Assembly: GCA_963797675.1 (NCBI GenBank)
Contig: CAWCQQ010000007.1
Span: 698,346-762,345 of the forward strand
DNA length: 64,000 nt
Source of the DNA: DASQPR01 sp963797675
GTDB lineage: Bacteria; Actinomycetota; Actinomycetes; Mycobacteriales; Micromonosporaceae
Direction: 5' to 3'
Below are positions 50,891 through 60,288 of the stretch, one piece after another; positions within the stretch are counted from its first letter, which is position 1, and each line of letters starts with the position of its first letter. The notes beneath the pieces are model-generated. The model was not told the origin of the DNA and ran no database searches. It worked only from the letters and a program-made list of their open reading frames with translations. Made by a program: the position numbers and the translations under genes.

Positions 50891-51538
50891 ATGAACGACA
50901 CCGCCATCACGATGATGCGGCAACGTCCTCACCACGCCCGAGTGGCGCCGGACGTCGAACACCGGGACCTACGTCATGACGTTCCGGTTCGCGTCGACGT
51001 CGCGACGGCTCGATCGCAAGACCGAATCAGTGGGTCGACGGCGATTCAGCTGCGGGTCAAGGTTGCCTGCTGGCGCACGCTCGGCCAGAACGCGTTCGAG
51101 TCGATCCAGCTCGGTGATCCGCTGATCATCTACGGCCGGCTCTACAGCCGCGACTGGATCGACAGCGAGCAGAAGCGGCGGACGTCCTACGAACTCGACG
51201 CGATCAGCGTCGGCCACGACATCGCCCGGGGTGTTTCGCACTTCGCGCGGCGTAAGGCCGCCGGGGCGGTCGACTCGATCGACGACGCCGAAGCTCGTAC
51301 GGCGATCGGCGGCGAGGCGTCCGAGGCGGTCGACCCGCCGCTCGGAGCGCCGTCGGTGACCGGGCTGTTCGCGGGCTTCGATCCGGAGCGTTTCGACACC
51401 GAACCCGTTCTCCCCGACGGGTACGAGATCGTGGACTCCGGCGGCGGCTCGGACGATCCCGATGCGGACGACCTCGATGCGGACGACCTCGACGATGAGT
51501 CGGACGACATCGAGGCCGAGTTGGCCGTCGCGGCCTGA
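50891..51538 (+). CDS. Single-stranded DNA-binding protein paralogue (frame interrupted three times, net in frame)
   Basis: This OB-fold SSB starts MNDTAIT, then after one-base corrections reads CGNVLTTPEWRR, TGTYVMTFRFASTSRRLDRK, NQWVDGD, and back in the original frame IQLRVKVACWRTLGQNAFES and DPLIIYGRLYSRDWIDSEQK. Three single-base insertions between 50915 and 51055 cancel in frame. The ~215-residue protein has a long acidic tail (DDPDADDLDADDLDDESDD) but ends AVAA, lacking the DDDIPF tip that recruits partners in the main SSB. It is probably an auxiliary SSB acting in recombination or competence-like DNA handling. Confidence 0.82.
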   Translation: MNDTAITMMRQRPHHARVAPDVEHRDLRHDVPVRVDVATARSQDRISGSTAIQLRVKVACWRTLGQNAFESIQLGDPLIIYGRLYSRDWIDSEQKRRTSYELDAISVGHDIARGVSHFARRKAAGAVDSIDDAEARTAIGGEASEAVDPPLGAPSVTGLFAGFDPERFDTEPVLPDGYEIVDSGGGSDDPDADDLDADDLDDESDDIEAELAVAA

Positions 51539-51598
51539 CGCGGAGGCTGCGACGGCCGGCTGCGGTGGGCCGGCATAGGGGTGCCGGCGCACCGCGGT

Positions 51599-51631
51599 GG
51601 TGGACCAGTCACGGGGGGTGGCTGGTCCACC
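51599..51631 (+). terminator. Hairpin terminator after the SSB gene
   Basis: GGTGGACCAG / CTGGTCCACC, a 10-bp stem with a G-rich 13-nt loop, 60 bp past the stop. The remaining spacer up to 51819 shows no gene and no cobalamin riboswitch consensus. Confidence 0.7.
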
Positions 51632-51819
51632 GCGCCGTCGGGGATCCGGGGTGGCTGGTCGATCGTTGATCGTGATCGGCATACGCTCGGTCGGGTGTTG
51701 CCGACGGGGAAGCGCATGCCGCTCGCATTTGGCAGGTTAGATCTCGACGACATTCGGGCACAGGAATCCGATCGGCATGACGGTCGTTCGCGATCGTGTG
51801 GCAGACAGGTGGACATGCG

Positions 51820-52791
51820 ATGAGCCGGCCCATGATGATCGCGCAGGTCTGCGGCCTGACCGCCGGCGTGCTCGCGGACGCGGTATTCGGCGATCCGCGC
51901 CGATTCCATCCCGTTGCCGGGTTCGGACAGGCCGCCACACGTCTGGAGCACCGGATCTACGCACCTGATCGGCGGGCGGGCAGGCGATTCGCCGCGATCG
52001 CGGTCGGCGTACCGGTGGGGCTGGCGGTCGCGGCACACGTCGTGACGAGACGGCGGCCCTTGGCGCGCGCCGCGATCACGGCGATCACGACGTGGGCTGT
52101 GCTCGGCGGGACATCGCTGCGACGCGAGGCGGCCGCGATCGCCGATGATCTGGCACAGGCGCCTGCCGAGGCGGCGCTGGCCGCGGCACGGCGACGCCTG
52201 CCGAACCTGGTCGGCCGCGACCCGAACGCGCTGGACGCACCGGAGATCGCTCGCGCGGCCGTCGAGTCGGTCGCCGAGAACACCTCCGACGCGCAGGTCG
52301 CACCGCTGTTCTGGGGAGCCGTCGCCGGCCTGCCCGGCCTCGTCGGCTACCGCGCAATCAACACGCTCGACGCAATGGTCGGGCACCGGTCGCCGCGGTA
52401 CCGCGACTTCGGCACGGCGTCGGCCCGCCTCGACGACGTCGCGAATATCGTGCCGTCCCGGCTGACGGCGCTGCTCACGGCGGCGGTCGCGCCGACCGCC
52501 GGCGGCGACGGCGTGGCGGCGTTGACGACCTGGTGGCGAGACGGCGACCGGCATCCGAGCCCGAACTCGGGCCAATGCGAGGCGGCGATGGCCGGTGCGC
52601 TGGGCGTACGGCTCGGTGGGCGCAACGTCTACCACGGCCGGGTCGAGGACCGCCCGACGCTGGGATTCGGGCCGTTGCCACGCCCGGCCGACGTACGAAC
52701 GATCCGCGCGGATCTCCGGCGCGGTCGGGCTCGCCGCGCTCGGCGTCTGTGTGGCCGGCCGCTCCTGATCGCCGAGCGGGCGTCTCGATGA
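51820..52791 (+). CDS. cobD: Adenosylcobinamide-phosphate synthase CobD/CbiB (frame disturbed near the 3' end)
   Basis: This membrane enzyme attaches the aminopropanol arm to cobyric acid. Signature: LTAGVLADAVFGDPRRFHPV at the N-terminus, VESVAENTSDAQVAPLFWGA, and RYRDFGTASARLDDVANIVP. Hydrophobic helices flank these. Near 52705 the true frame changes to ISGAVGLAALGVCVAGR, then returns near 52757 to LLIAERASR and the TGA at 52791; the pair of changes cancels. The stop overlaps the cobQ start (ATGA). Length is about 320 residues, normal. Confidence 0.9.
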   Translation: MSRPMMIAQVCGLTAGVLADAVFGDPRRFHPVAGFGQAATRLEHRIYAPDRRAGRRFAAIAVGVPVGLAVAAHVVTRRRPLARAAITAITTWAVLGGTSLRREAAAIADDLAQAPAEAALAAARRRLPNLVGRDPNALDAPEIARAAVESVAENTSDAQVAPLFWGAVAGLPGLVGYRAINTLDAMVGHRSPRYRDFGTASARLDDVANIVPSRLTALLTAAVAPTAGGDGVAALTTWWRDGDRHPSPNSGQCEAAMAGALGVRLGGRNVYHGRVEDRPTLGFGPLPRPADVRTIRADLRRGRARRARRLCGRPLLIAERASR

Positions 52792-54353
52792 CGCACGGTC
52801 GGGACGATTCTGGTCGCCGGGACGAACTCGGACGCGGGCAAGAGCACGATCGTGGCCGGCATCTGCCGGTGGCTGCATCGGCAGGGCGTCCGGGTGGCGC
52901 CGTTCAAGGCGCAGAACATGTCGAACAACTCGGTCGTCGTCCTCGATGATCAGGATCGCGGCGGTGAGATCGGGCGGGCGCAGGCGTTTCAGGCGGCCGC
53001 ATGCGGCCTCGCGCCGAGCGTGCGGTTCAATCCGGTGCTGTTGAAGCCGGGCAGCGACATGACCAGCCAGGTCATCGTGAACGGGCAGGTCCGCGTTCAC
53101 GGTCGGTGCGCAGTCGTTTCGCGGAGGCTCGGCCGATCCTCGCCGATGCCGCGTTCGCCGCGTTCGACGAGTTGCGGTCCGAATTCGACGTCGTGGTCTG
53201 CGAAGGCGCCGGCAGCCCGACCGAGATCAACCTGCGTGAGGGCGACTTCGTCAACATGGGCCTGGCACGGTACGGCGAGATCCCGGTGATCGTGGCCGGG
53301 GACATCGATCGTGGCGGCGTCTTCGCGTCGCTGTACGGCACGGTCGCGCTGCTCTCGGCCGAGGATCAGCGGCTGCTGTCCGGTTTCGTGATCAATAAGT
53401 TTCGGGGCGACGTGCGGTCTGCTGCAGCCCGGCATCGATGCCATCGAGACGTTGACCGGCCGGCCGACGCTCGGGGTGCTGCCATGGCATGCGGATCTGT
53501 GGGTCGACGCCGAAGACTCGCTGTCCTACGCGGACGGTCGCGTGCTCGGGCGACCGGAGCCGCCCCGCGGTACGCAGTGGCTGCGGGTCGCGGTCATCCG
53601 CCTGCCGCGGATCTCGAACGCGACGGATGTGGAAGCGCTCGCCGGCGAGCCCGGCGTGGTGGTCCGGCTGACGACGTCGCCCGCCGAACTTGCCGATGCC
53701 GACCTGATCGTCGTGCCCGGCTCGAAGTCGACCGTGGCCGATCTGGAATGGCTGCGAGCGAACGGGCTGGTCGCGGCGATCGAGGATCATGTCCGGGCCG
53801 GCCGGCCGGTGCTCGGCATCTGCGGCGGATTCCAGATGCTCGGCCGGACGATTTACGATGCGGTCGAGAGCGGGCAGGGTCGGGTGGACGGGCTCGGGCT
53901 GCTGCCGATCGAGGTGACATTCGCGCCCGGAGAAGACGGTGCGGCACGTCGCCGGCATCGGCGTTCGGCGTCGAGGTCGGCGGGTACGAGATCCACCACG
54001 GCTACGTCTCGGCCGCCGATCCCGGATTGTTGCCGCTGATCACGTACCCGGACGGGACCGGCGAGGGCGCGATGGACATTTCCGGCATTTACGGCACGCA
54101 CTGGCACGGCGCATTCGAGTCGGATGCGTTCCGTCGTGCGTTCCTCGCCGAGGTCGCGCGGCAAGCCGGCCGTACCGGCTTCGTGCCCGCGAGCGAGACG
54201 GTATTCGGCTCGCGTCGCGAACGTACCATCGAGTTGCTGGCGGATCTGGTCGACGAAAACCTTGATACGGCAGCACTGTGGCGACTCATTCAGGACGGTC
54301 CGTCGCGCGACCTTCCGTTCGTGCCACCGGGGACGATGACCACTCGGTTGTAA
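52788..54353 (+). CDS. cobQ: Cobyric acid synthase CobQ (frame interrupted several times)
   Basis: This amidotransferase amidates four peripheral carboxylates of adenosylcobyrinic diamide using glutamine and ATP. Recovered pieces in order: VGTILVAGTNSDAGKSTIVA (P-loop), APFKAQNMSNNSVVV, NPVLLKPGSDMTSQVIVNGQ, DVVVCEGAGSPTEINLREGD, IDRGGVFASLYGTV, then the glutaminase-like domain VVPGSKSTVADLEWLR, GICGGFQMLG (Cys of the triad), and FGVEVGGYEIHHGYVSAADP. Roughly six one-base insertions (near 52800, 53105, 53130, 53420, 53940 and 53965) are needed. The start overlaps the cobD stop. The last ~95 residues are in one frame to the TAA at 54353. Confidence 0.9.
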
Positions 54354-54475
54354 AGTACATCGTTGCTCTTCGGGCCAGAGATGGTTACTGCGCTGGACTC
54401 CGGCTTCGATGTGGTGCACGATCCGGAATGAGACGCGTAATGCGACCAGCTGGCACATACCGGGGAGGCTCAGCG

Positions 54476-55624
54476 ATGGCGAAAGACGAGTCAGGTAAGA
54501 AAGGCAAGCGCGCAGGCGACGACGGAGTAGCCGCCCCGCCCGCCCGTCGCCGCATCGTATTGACCGGCATCAGCTCGCGGGCATGGGAGCACCCGGCCGA
54601 TCGCGGCGCGTTGACCGCCCTCCGCGAACTGCGCGGATTCGACGAAGTCCTCAAGGCGATGTCCGGAATCTGGAACGAGCGGGCCTACCGCATGCAATAT
54701 CTCGGCAGCTCGATCCGCGTCGACCACCGCCAGCATCCTCGCGTCTACCGGTTGTTCGCCGAGGCCGGCGCCTCGCTGGATATCGCGACACTGCCGGAGT
54801 TGTACATCGAACTGTCCCCGAACCTGAACGCGTCCTGCATTGGCATGTCGAAGCCGTTCATCGTCGCGACCAACCGCGCGGTCGAATCGCTCGACGACGA
54901 CGAACTGCGCTACATCCTCGGTCACGAACTCGGGCACCTGCTGAGCGGGCACGCCGTCTACCGCACGATGATGGCGATCCTCACCCGCATGTCCGCGAAT
55001 CTCGCGTGGCTGCCGGCCGGCTCGATCGTGCTGCGCGGCATCATCGTGGCCCTGCACGAGTGGTGGCGCAAAGCCGAGTTGTCCGCCGACCGGGCCGGTC
55101 TTCTGGCCGGTCAAGATCCGGCTGCGGCGCTGCGGGCGCACATGAAGCTGGCCGGCGGTGGTGACCTCTCGGAGATCGACACGGCCGCGTTCCTCGAGCA
55201 GGCTGCGGAGTTCGAGAGTACGGGCGATCTGCGGGAGAGCTTGATCAAGCTGCAGTTGACGATGTTCCTGACGCATCCGCTGCCGGTCGCCCGCGCCGCC
55301 GACCTGCGGCACTGGATGGATGAGGGGCACTACGCCCGGATTCTCGCCGGCGACTATCCGCGCCGGGACAACGACCGCGAAGCCTCGGTCGGTAACGACG
55401 CGAAGGCGGCTGCCGACTCGTACCGGGATGCGTTCAAGCGCTCGCAGGACCCGCTCGTCGGGCTTCTCCGCAAGCTTGGCGATGGAGCAAACGGCGTGGT
55501 CGGAGACGTCGTCGGCGCGGGCGCGACCCGGGTGAAGGGCTGGATGGGTGGGGCCAACGGCTCCGGCACCGGCGGGGGTAACGGCTCGGGTGGCGACGGG
55601 ACATCTAACGACAGTCACGAATAG
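54476..55624 (+). CDS. M48-family zinc metalloprotease
   Basis: This 382-residue protease has the zinc motif HELGH at residues 150-154, with the downstream Glu ligand in the AELSADRAGLL segment. Preceding strands (ELYIELSPNLNASCIG, PFIVATNRAVESLDDDELRY) match the M48 fold. One or two membrane-dipping hydrophobic stretches (LAWLPAGSIVLRGIIVALHE) lie between. A Gly/Ser/Asn-rich tail (ANGSGTGGGNGSGGDG) ends the protein. The ATG at 54476 follows GGGGAGGC. It probably degrades membrane or envelope proteins; the substrate is unknown. Confidence 0.88.
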   Translation: MAKDESGKKGKRAGDDGVAAPPARRRIVLTGISSRAWEHPADRGALTALRELRGFDEVLKAMSGIWNERAYRMQYLGSSIRVDHRQHPRVYRLFAEAGASLDIATLPELYIELSPNLNASCIGMSKPFIVATNRAVESLDDDELRYILGHELGHLLSGHAVYRTMMAILTRMSANLAWLPAGSIVLRGIIVALHEWWRKAELSADRAGLLAGQDPAAALRAHMKLAGGGDLSEIDTAAFLEQAAEFESTGDLRESLIKLQLTMFLTHPLPVARAADLRHWMDEGHYARILAGDYPRRDNDREASVGNDAKAAADSYRDAFKRSQDPLVGLLRKLGDGANGVVGDVVGAGATRVKGWMGGANGSGTGGGNGSGGDGTSNDSHE

Positions 55625-55674
55625 GTCGAAACCCTGCATTCCGACCGGTGGCGGCGGAGCCTACGATCTTCGGC

Positions 55675-57024
55675 ATGACCGAATCTGACCTTCGCGCCGC
55701 CGTTGCCGCCGCCCTGCCGGGTGTACGGGCAGATCTTGAACGCCTCGTCGCCATACCCAGTGTGGCGTTCGAGGGATTTGACCACTCGCACGTTGAAGCG
55801 TCCGCCGAAGCGACCGCGGCGTTGCTGCGTGACGCGGGTCTGCCGGACGTACGTATCGTTCGTGCCGGCGGACAGCCTGCCGTGATCGGACGCCGCCCGG
55901 CACCCGCCGGAGCGCCGACCGTCCTCCTGTACGCGCACCACGACGTGCAGCCGATCGGCGATGCGACGCAGTGGGAGACCGAGCCGTTCGTCGCCACCGA
56001 GCGCGACGGCCGGCTCTACGGTCGTGGCGCCGCCGATGACAAGGCCGGCATCATGGCCCACGTCGCGGCACTGCGCGCATTCGGCGACGATCTGCCGGTC
56101 GGCGTCGTGTTGTTCATCGAGGGCGAAGAGGAGTTCGGGTCGGACTCACTCGAGCAACTGCTCTCCGACTATCGCGAGGACCTCGCCGCCGACGTGATCG
56201 TGATCGCCGATTCCGGCAACTGGGACATCGGCGTACCGGCGCTGACCACCAGCCTGCGAGGCATCGTCAACATGTTCGTGGACGTCCGTACCCTCGACCA
56301 CGCGGTGCACAGCGGCATGTTCGGCGGTGCGGTGCCGGATGCGCTGACCGTGCTGGTTCGGGTGCTCGCCACGCTGCACGACAGTGCCGGCGATGTGGCG
56401 ATCCCCGGGCTCGTCCGTACCGAGGCCGCGCCGCTGGACTATCCCCTCGACCGCTTCCGGTACGAGGCCGGGATCCTGGACGGCGTTGAGCTGATCGGCA
56501 CCGGACGGCTCGTCGACCGCACCTGGACCAAGCCGGCACTGTCGATCCTCGGCATCGACGCGCCGCCGACCAACGCGGCACCGAACGCGCTGGTCCCGTC
56601 CGCGCGGGCGAAGCTGTCCATCCGGATCGCGCCGGGCGATGATCCGAAGAAGGCGTACGACGCGGTCAAGACCCACATCGAGGCGCACACCCCGTGGGGC
56701 GCCGTGGTTGCAGTATCGCTCGAACACGACGGCAACGCCTGCGTGATCGACGCGACCGGGCCGTACTTCGACGCCGCCCGGGATGCGTTCCGCACCGCCT
56801 GGGACGGTACCGAGCCGGTCGATGTCGGCATCGGCGGATCGATCCCGTTCATCGCCACGTTCCAGGAGATGTTCCCGAACGCGGCGATCCTGGTGACCGG
56901 GGTGGAAGACCCGCACGCGCGTGCGCACGGACCCAACGAGAGCCTGCACCTGGGTGAATTCGCCAAGGTTTGCCTGGCCGAAGCGTTGCTTCTCCGGAAC
57001 GTGGCAGCCGCAGCGCGCGCATAG
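55675..57024 (+). CDS. Dipeptidase, M20 family
   Basis: This 449-residue cytosolic metallodipeptidase has M20 zinc-ligand motifs LLYAHHDVQPIGDATQWETE, GRGAADDKAGIMAHVAALRA and the catalytic pair in IEGEEEFGSDSLEQLL. The lid domain follows (LRGIVNMFVDVRTLDHAVHS), and the C-terminal ligand His is in GPNESLHLGEF. The form is typical of actinobacterial dipeptidases related to carnosinase. The frame is intact, and a short spacer precedes it after the M48 gene. Confidence 0.92.
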   Translation: MTESDLRAAVAAALPGVRADLERLVAIPSVAFEGFDHSHVEASAEATAALLRDAGLPDVRIVRAGGQPAVIGRRPAPAGAPTVLLYAHHDVQPIGDATQWETEPFVATERDGRLYGRGAADDKAGIMAHVAALRAFGDDLPVGVVLFIEGEEEFGSDSLEQLLSDYREDLAADVIVIADSGNWDIGVPALTTSLRGIVNMFVDVRTLDHAVHSGMFGGAVPDALTVLVRVLATLHDSAGDVAIPGLVRTEAAPLDYPLDRFRYEAGILDGVELIGTGRLVDRTWTKPALSILGIDAPPTNAAPNALVPSARAKLSIRIAPGDDPKKAYDAVKTHIEAHTPWGAVVAVSLEHDGNACVIDATGPYFDAARDAFRTAWDGTEPVDVGIGGSIPFIATFQEMFPNAAILVTGVEDPHARAHGPNESLHLGEFAKVCLAEALLLRNVAAAARA

Positions 57025-57232
57025 GCGTGGTCCGGCGCCAGATCCGCCTCGACCTGGCGCCGGAACGTTTATCTACCTCTCCGTCCACCCCGTGGTCCCC
57101 GCGCGCTGGGCAAGATCGGGAGTTTGGGAACGTTTCCCGTGTCACGGCTGTGATCATGACGTTTTGACCACACTGGACATCCACATTCGGCGATCACTGG
57201 ATCCGCGGCGTTGGGTGCGATAGCATTCGAAC

Positions 57233-57520
57233 ATGCGTACGAACGATGGAATTGATGTGATCGAGCGGCTGGATGCCGCTGCAACCGCGTTGTCAACGGT
57301 TGACCTCGGGGAACTCTCCGACGCCGCGATCGAAGAGAGTTTTTCGGTCCTGTCCGTCTCGCTGTGCCGCGTCGACGTGCTGCTCTCCCGGCTGGTCGAC
57401 GAGGTCCGATCGCGGGATTCGACGATCGTCGAGTTTCCGTGGTTCGGCGTCAACCCGCGCGATATCCGGCGGACCGACGCCGAGGTGGCACGGATCGACG
57501 CGTGGCCGCTGGCAAGCTGA
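57233..57520 (+). CDS. Short protein resembling the N-terminus of DUF222/HNH proteins
   Basis: The 95-residue frame starts MRTNDGIDVIERLDAAATAL, then DLGELSDAAIEESFSVLSVS and LCRVDVLLSRLVDEVRSRDS. The leucine/alanine-rich helical pattern looks like the first helices of DUF222 proteins (13E12-type, usually 400-500 residues with a C-terminal HNH nuclease). Here only the first ~65 residues match and the frame ends in WFGVNPRDIRRTDAEVARID and AWPLAS. It is either a truncated relic or a stand-alone small protein. A 23-bp hairpin follows. Confidence 0.5.
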   Translation: MRTNDGIDVIERLDAAATALSTVDLGELSDAAIEESFSVLSVSLCRVDVLLSRLVDEVRSRDSTIVEFPWFGVNPRDIRRTDAEVARIDAWPLAS

Positions 57521-57540
57521 CCGCCTGGATGCCGGGTCCT

Positions 57541-57598
57541 CTCATGATCCGGCCGAGCTGACGGTTCGAGCGGCCCGTCAGCTCGGCCGGATCATGAG
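57541..57598. terminator. Very long perfect hairpin
   Basis: A 23-bp perfect inverted repeat: arms 57541-57563 and 57576-57598 (outer bases CTCATGATCCGG, inner GAGCTGACG) with a 12-nt loop. There is no U-tract. It lies between the small gene and the DNA ligase and probably acts as a terminator, though such length is unusual. Confidence 0.65.
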
Positions 57599-57652
57599 CG
57601 TCGAGGTACGAAGTCCAGGCGTTGTGTCACCCGTCGCTGGCACGATGGCGGG

Positions 57653-59320
57653 GTGAGATTTGCGGATATCGCGGCGACGTCGGTGGCCGTGGCGGCAACG
57701 ACGAAACGGCTCGCGAAAGTGGAGCTACTGGCGACCGCCCTGCGCGGACTACGCGGTACCGAGCCGGAGCCAGGCCCCGACGGCCTGGAGACTGGCGGCT
57801 CGGGGGTCGGCGGCGGTAGGGAGGCCGGCAGTGGTGCGTTCGGGCGTCGAGGCGACGATCGAAGTACGGAGATCGCAGCCGGGGCTGCCTATCTGGCGGG
57901 CGAGATCCGGCAGCGGCAGATCGGCGTCGGGTGGGCGGCACTCCGCGATCTGCCGGCGTCCGCGACCGAGGCGACACTGACCGTCGCGGACGTGGACGCA
58001 GCACTCGCCGAGATCGGTATGCAGTCCGGTCCGGGCTCGCAGGCTCGCCGGCGTGAGCTTCTGCTGGCCCTGTTCGCGTCCGCCACCGAGCCGGAACAGA
58101 CCCTGCTCCGCGGGCTGATCAGCGGCGAATTGCGGCAGGGCGCGCAGGCCGGACTCTTGGCCGACGCGATCGGGAAGGCCGCTGACGTAGATCTTGCGAG
58201 CGTCCGCCGGGCCCTGCTGCTCAGCGGTGACCTCAAAGCCGTTGCGACGGCCGCGCTGACCGGCGGAGCCGCGTCGCTTGCGACCATCGGTCTCGAGGTA
58301 GGGCGGCCGCTCACGCCGATGCTCGCCCAGGCCGCGCCGACCGTCGCCGAGGCCCTCGACGCTACCGGGCTGCCGGCGGTCGTGGACGCGAAACTCGACG
58401 GCATCCGGATCCAGGTGCACCGGCACGGTGACGTGGTCTCGGTGTTCACCCGCAGCCTGGACGACATCACGGTCCGGCTGCCGGAGGTCGTACGGGCAAC
58501 GTTGGCCCTGCCGGTCGACTCGATCGTGCTGGACGGCGAGGCCATCGCGCTGGATGCCGGCGGACGACCGCGCCCGTTCCAGGAAACCTCGTCGAGAGCC
58601 GCAACCCGGGAGGCAGGCGCTGCTGGGGCGGCTGACGACGATGGCGCGGATCTCGATGCAGCAGGTGGCGTACTCAGGCCTTATTTCTTTGATCTTCTGC
58701 ATCTCGACGGCCGTGACCTGTTCGATGAGCCCGGGCATCGGCGGTGGCGCGAGTTGGCCGACGTCGTTCCGGTCGAGTTGCTCGTCGAGCGGACCGTCGT
58801 CGAGGACGTCGCTGCCGCACAGGCAGCCAGCGACGCAGCGTTGGCGGCGGGCCACGAAGGCGTAGTCGTCAAGGCGGCCGATGCCCCTTACGACGTCGGG
58901 CGGCGCGGCAACGCGTGGGTGAAGGTCAAGCCTCGGCACACGTTGGACCTGGTGGTGCTCGCGGTCGAGTGGGGGCACGGGCGGCGCACGGGTCTGCTGT
59001 CGAACCTGCATCTGGGCGCGCGCGATCCGGAGACCGGCGGGTTCGTGATGCTCGGGAAGACGTTCAAGGGCATGACCGACGAGATGCTGCGGTGGCAGAC
59101 GCAGCGCTTCACCGAGCTGGCGGTCGACGGAAAGACGGACGACTGGGTGGTGCACCTGCGGCCGGAGCAGGTCGTGGAGATCGCGTTCGACGGTGTGCAG
59201 ACGTCGCCGCGCTATCCGGGCGGAGTCGCGCTGCGATTTGCCCGGGTGGTGCGCTATCGGGAGGACAAGCGGGCGCAGGACGCCGACACGATCGACGCGG
59301 TGCGCGCCGTCCTCAAATGA
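57653..59320 (+). CDS. ATP-dependent DNA ligase
   Basis: This 555-residue single-polypeptide ligase resembles the LigB group of mycobacteria. The N-terminal DNA-binding domain (ELLLALFASATEPEQTLLRG) is followed by the adenylation domain with motif I VVDAKLDGIRIQVH (AMP-accepting Lys near residue 247), motif III-like VLDGEAIALDAGGRPRPFQE, motif IV HEGVVVKAAD, motif V WVKVKP and an OB domain (VEWGHGRRTGLLSNLHLGAR). The stretch SSRAATREAGAAGAADDDGA between PFQET and LRPYFFDLLHLDG is unusually Ala/Asp-rich and may hide two compensating frame errors. The start is the GTG at 57653. Confidence 0.92.
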   Translation: MRFADIAATSVAVAATTKRLAKVELLATALRGLRGTEPEPGPDGLETGGSGVGGGREAGSGAFGRRGDDRSTEIAAGAAYLAGEIRQRQIGVGWAALRDLPASATEATLTVADVDAALAEIGMQSGPGSQARRRELLLALFASATEPEQTLLRGLISGELRQGAQAGLLADAIGKAADVDLASVRRALLLSGDLKAVATAALTGGAASLATIGLEVGRPLTPMLAQAAPTVAEALDATGLPAVVDAKLDGIRIQVHRHGDVVSVFTRSLDDITVRLPEVVRATLALPVDSIVLDGEAIALDAGGRPRPFQETSSRAATREAGAAGAADDDGADLDAAGGVLRPYFFDLLHLDGRDLFDEPGHRRWRELADVVPVELLVERTVVEDVAAAQAASDAALAAGHEGVVVKAADAPYDVGRRGNAWVKVKPRHTLDLVVLAVEWGHGRRTGLLSNLHLGARDPETGGFVMLGKTFKGMTDEMLRWQTQRFTELAVDGKTDDWVVHLRPEQVVEIAFDGVQTSPRYPGGVALRFARVVRYREDKRAQDADTIDAVRAVLK

Positions 59321-59329
59321 GCGCCGTAC

Positions 59330-60202
59330 TCAGATAAGCGCCGCGCTGGGGGCGTCGTCGGCGAGCCGGTCGCGAGACTTCGTCTTCGCCGGCCGGTCGA
59401 CGGTCGCCCGCACGACGCCGTCGCGACGATCCCGGGCCTCCTTGCGGGCGGCCCATCCGAAGCCGAACAGCGCGAGCGCGGCAAATGCCCACCACTGGAC
59501 GGTATATCCCGCGTTCATCCACGCCGGCTGCGTGTCGGCGGGGATCGTGGTGAAGCCGTGTACCGCCGGCGTCTGCTGGTCGAGCAGTACGTAGTCCTGG
59601 TAGAGCGCCGGATATCCGAGATCGCCCGCGACCGTGGACGGGGAGATGCGTCGTACGGCGAGGTGGCCGTCCAGGTGGATCGGCGCATCGGGCTTGCTCT
59701 CCGGCAGGTGTACGCGACCGGTCACGCTGACGATGCCGGTCGGGGCCGGCGGTACCTTCGGCAGCACGTTCGACGCGTCGTCGCCGGGCAGGAAGCCGCG
59801 ATCGACCAGGACTGCCGAACCGTCGGCCAGGACGAGCGGCGTGACGATCTCGAAGCCGATCGTGTCGTTGACCGTACGCTCACGGGCCACCACGGTCTTG
59901 TCCGCCGCGTACGTGCCACTGACCGTGACGCGTACCCATTCCTGGCTGGATGGCAACGGATGATCAAGACTGAGCGTGCTGGTGAGCGGGACAGGCGCCA
60001 CGAGCTTGGCGTCGGCGATCCGGACGTTGATGCCGTGCCGTTCGTGGTACCGGTGCAGCTGCCAGTCACCGAGGCCGACCATCACCGCGGACATGGAGAT
60101 CATCAACGCGGCGAAGCCGATCCATTTCGGGGTCGCGAGGAACCGGTACACAAGAAAGGACGCTACCGCAGCAACCTCAGACGATTTTCCGAGGTCATAC
60201 AT
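59330..60202 (-). CDS. SURF1 family cytochrome oxidase assembly protein
   Basis: This 290-residue membrane protein assists insertion of heme a / assembly of aa3-type cytochrome c oxidase. Topology is as expected: one N-terminal helix (WIGFAALMISMSAVMVGLGD) with the LGDWQLHRYHERHG segment, a large outer domain (EWVRVTVSGTYAADKTVVAR, VLVDRGFLPGDDA), and a C-terminal helix preceded by GYTVQWWAFAALALFGFGWA, the hallmark of SURF1. A basic cytoplasmic tail follows. It is convergent with the ligase (9 bp apart) and divergent from the GNAT gene. Confidence 0.93.
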   Translation of the reverse strand: MYDLGKSSEVAAVASFLVYRFLATPKWIGFAALMISMSAVMVGLGDWQLHRYHERHGINVRIADAKLVAPVPLTSTLSLDHPLPSSQEWVRVTVSGTYAADKTVVARERTVNDTIGFEIVTPLVLADGSAVLVDRGFLPGDDASNVLPKVPPAPTGIVSVTGRVHLPESKPDAPIHLDGHLAVRRISPSTVAGDLGYPALYQDYVLLDQQTPAVHGFTTIPADTQPAWMNAGYTVQWWAFAALALFGFGWAARKEARDRRDGVVRATVDRPAKTKSRDRLADDAPSAALI

Positions 60203-60288
60203 ATGTCGGCGCGATTTCCTTGTAGTGGATCTCCAGAAGCCGGATCCTTAAGGCAATGTTGGACACTGATGTCTAGCGAGGAGCATGC

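Noticed and set aside
51632..51819. Possible cobalamin riboswitch ahead of cobD
   Set aside because: The B12-box consensus (GCCACTG) and the AGYCMGRWG-like core are missing; only general GC-rich stems are present.
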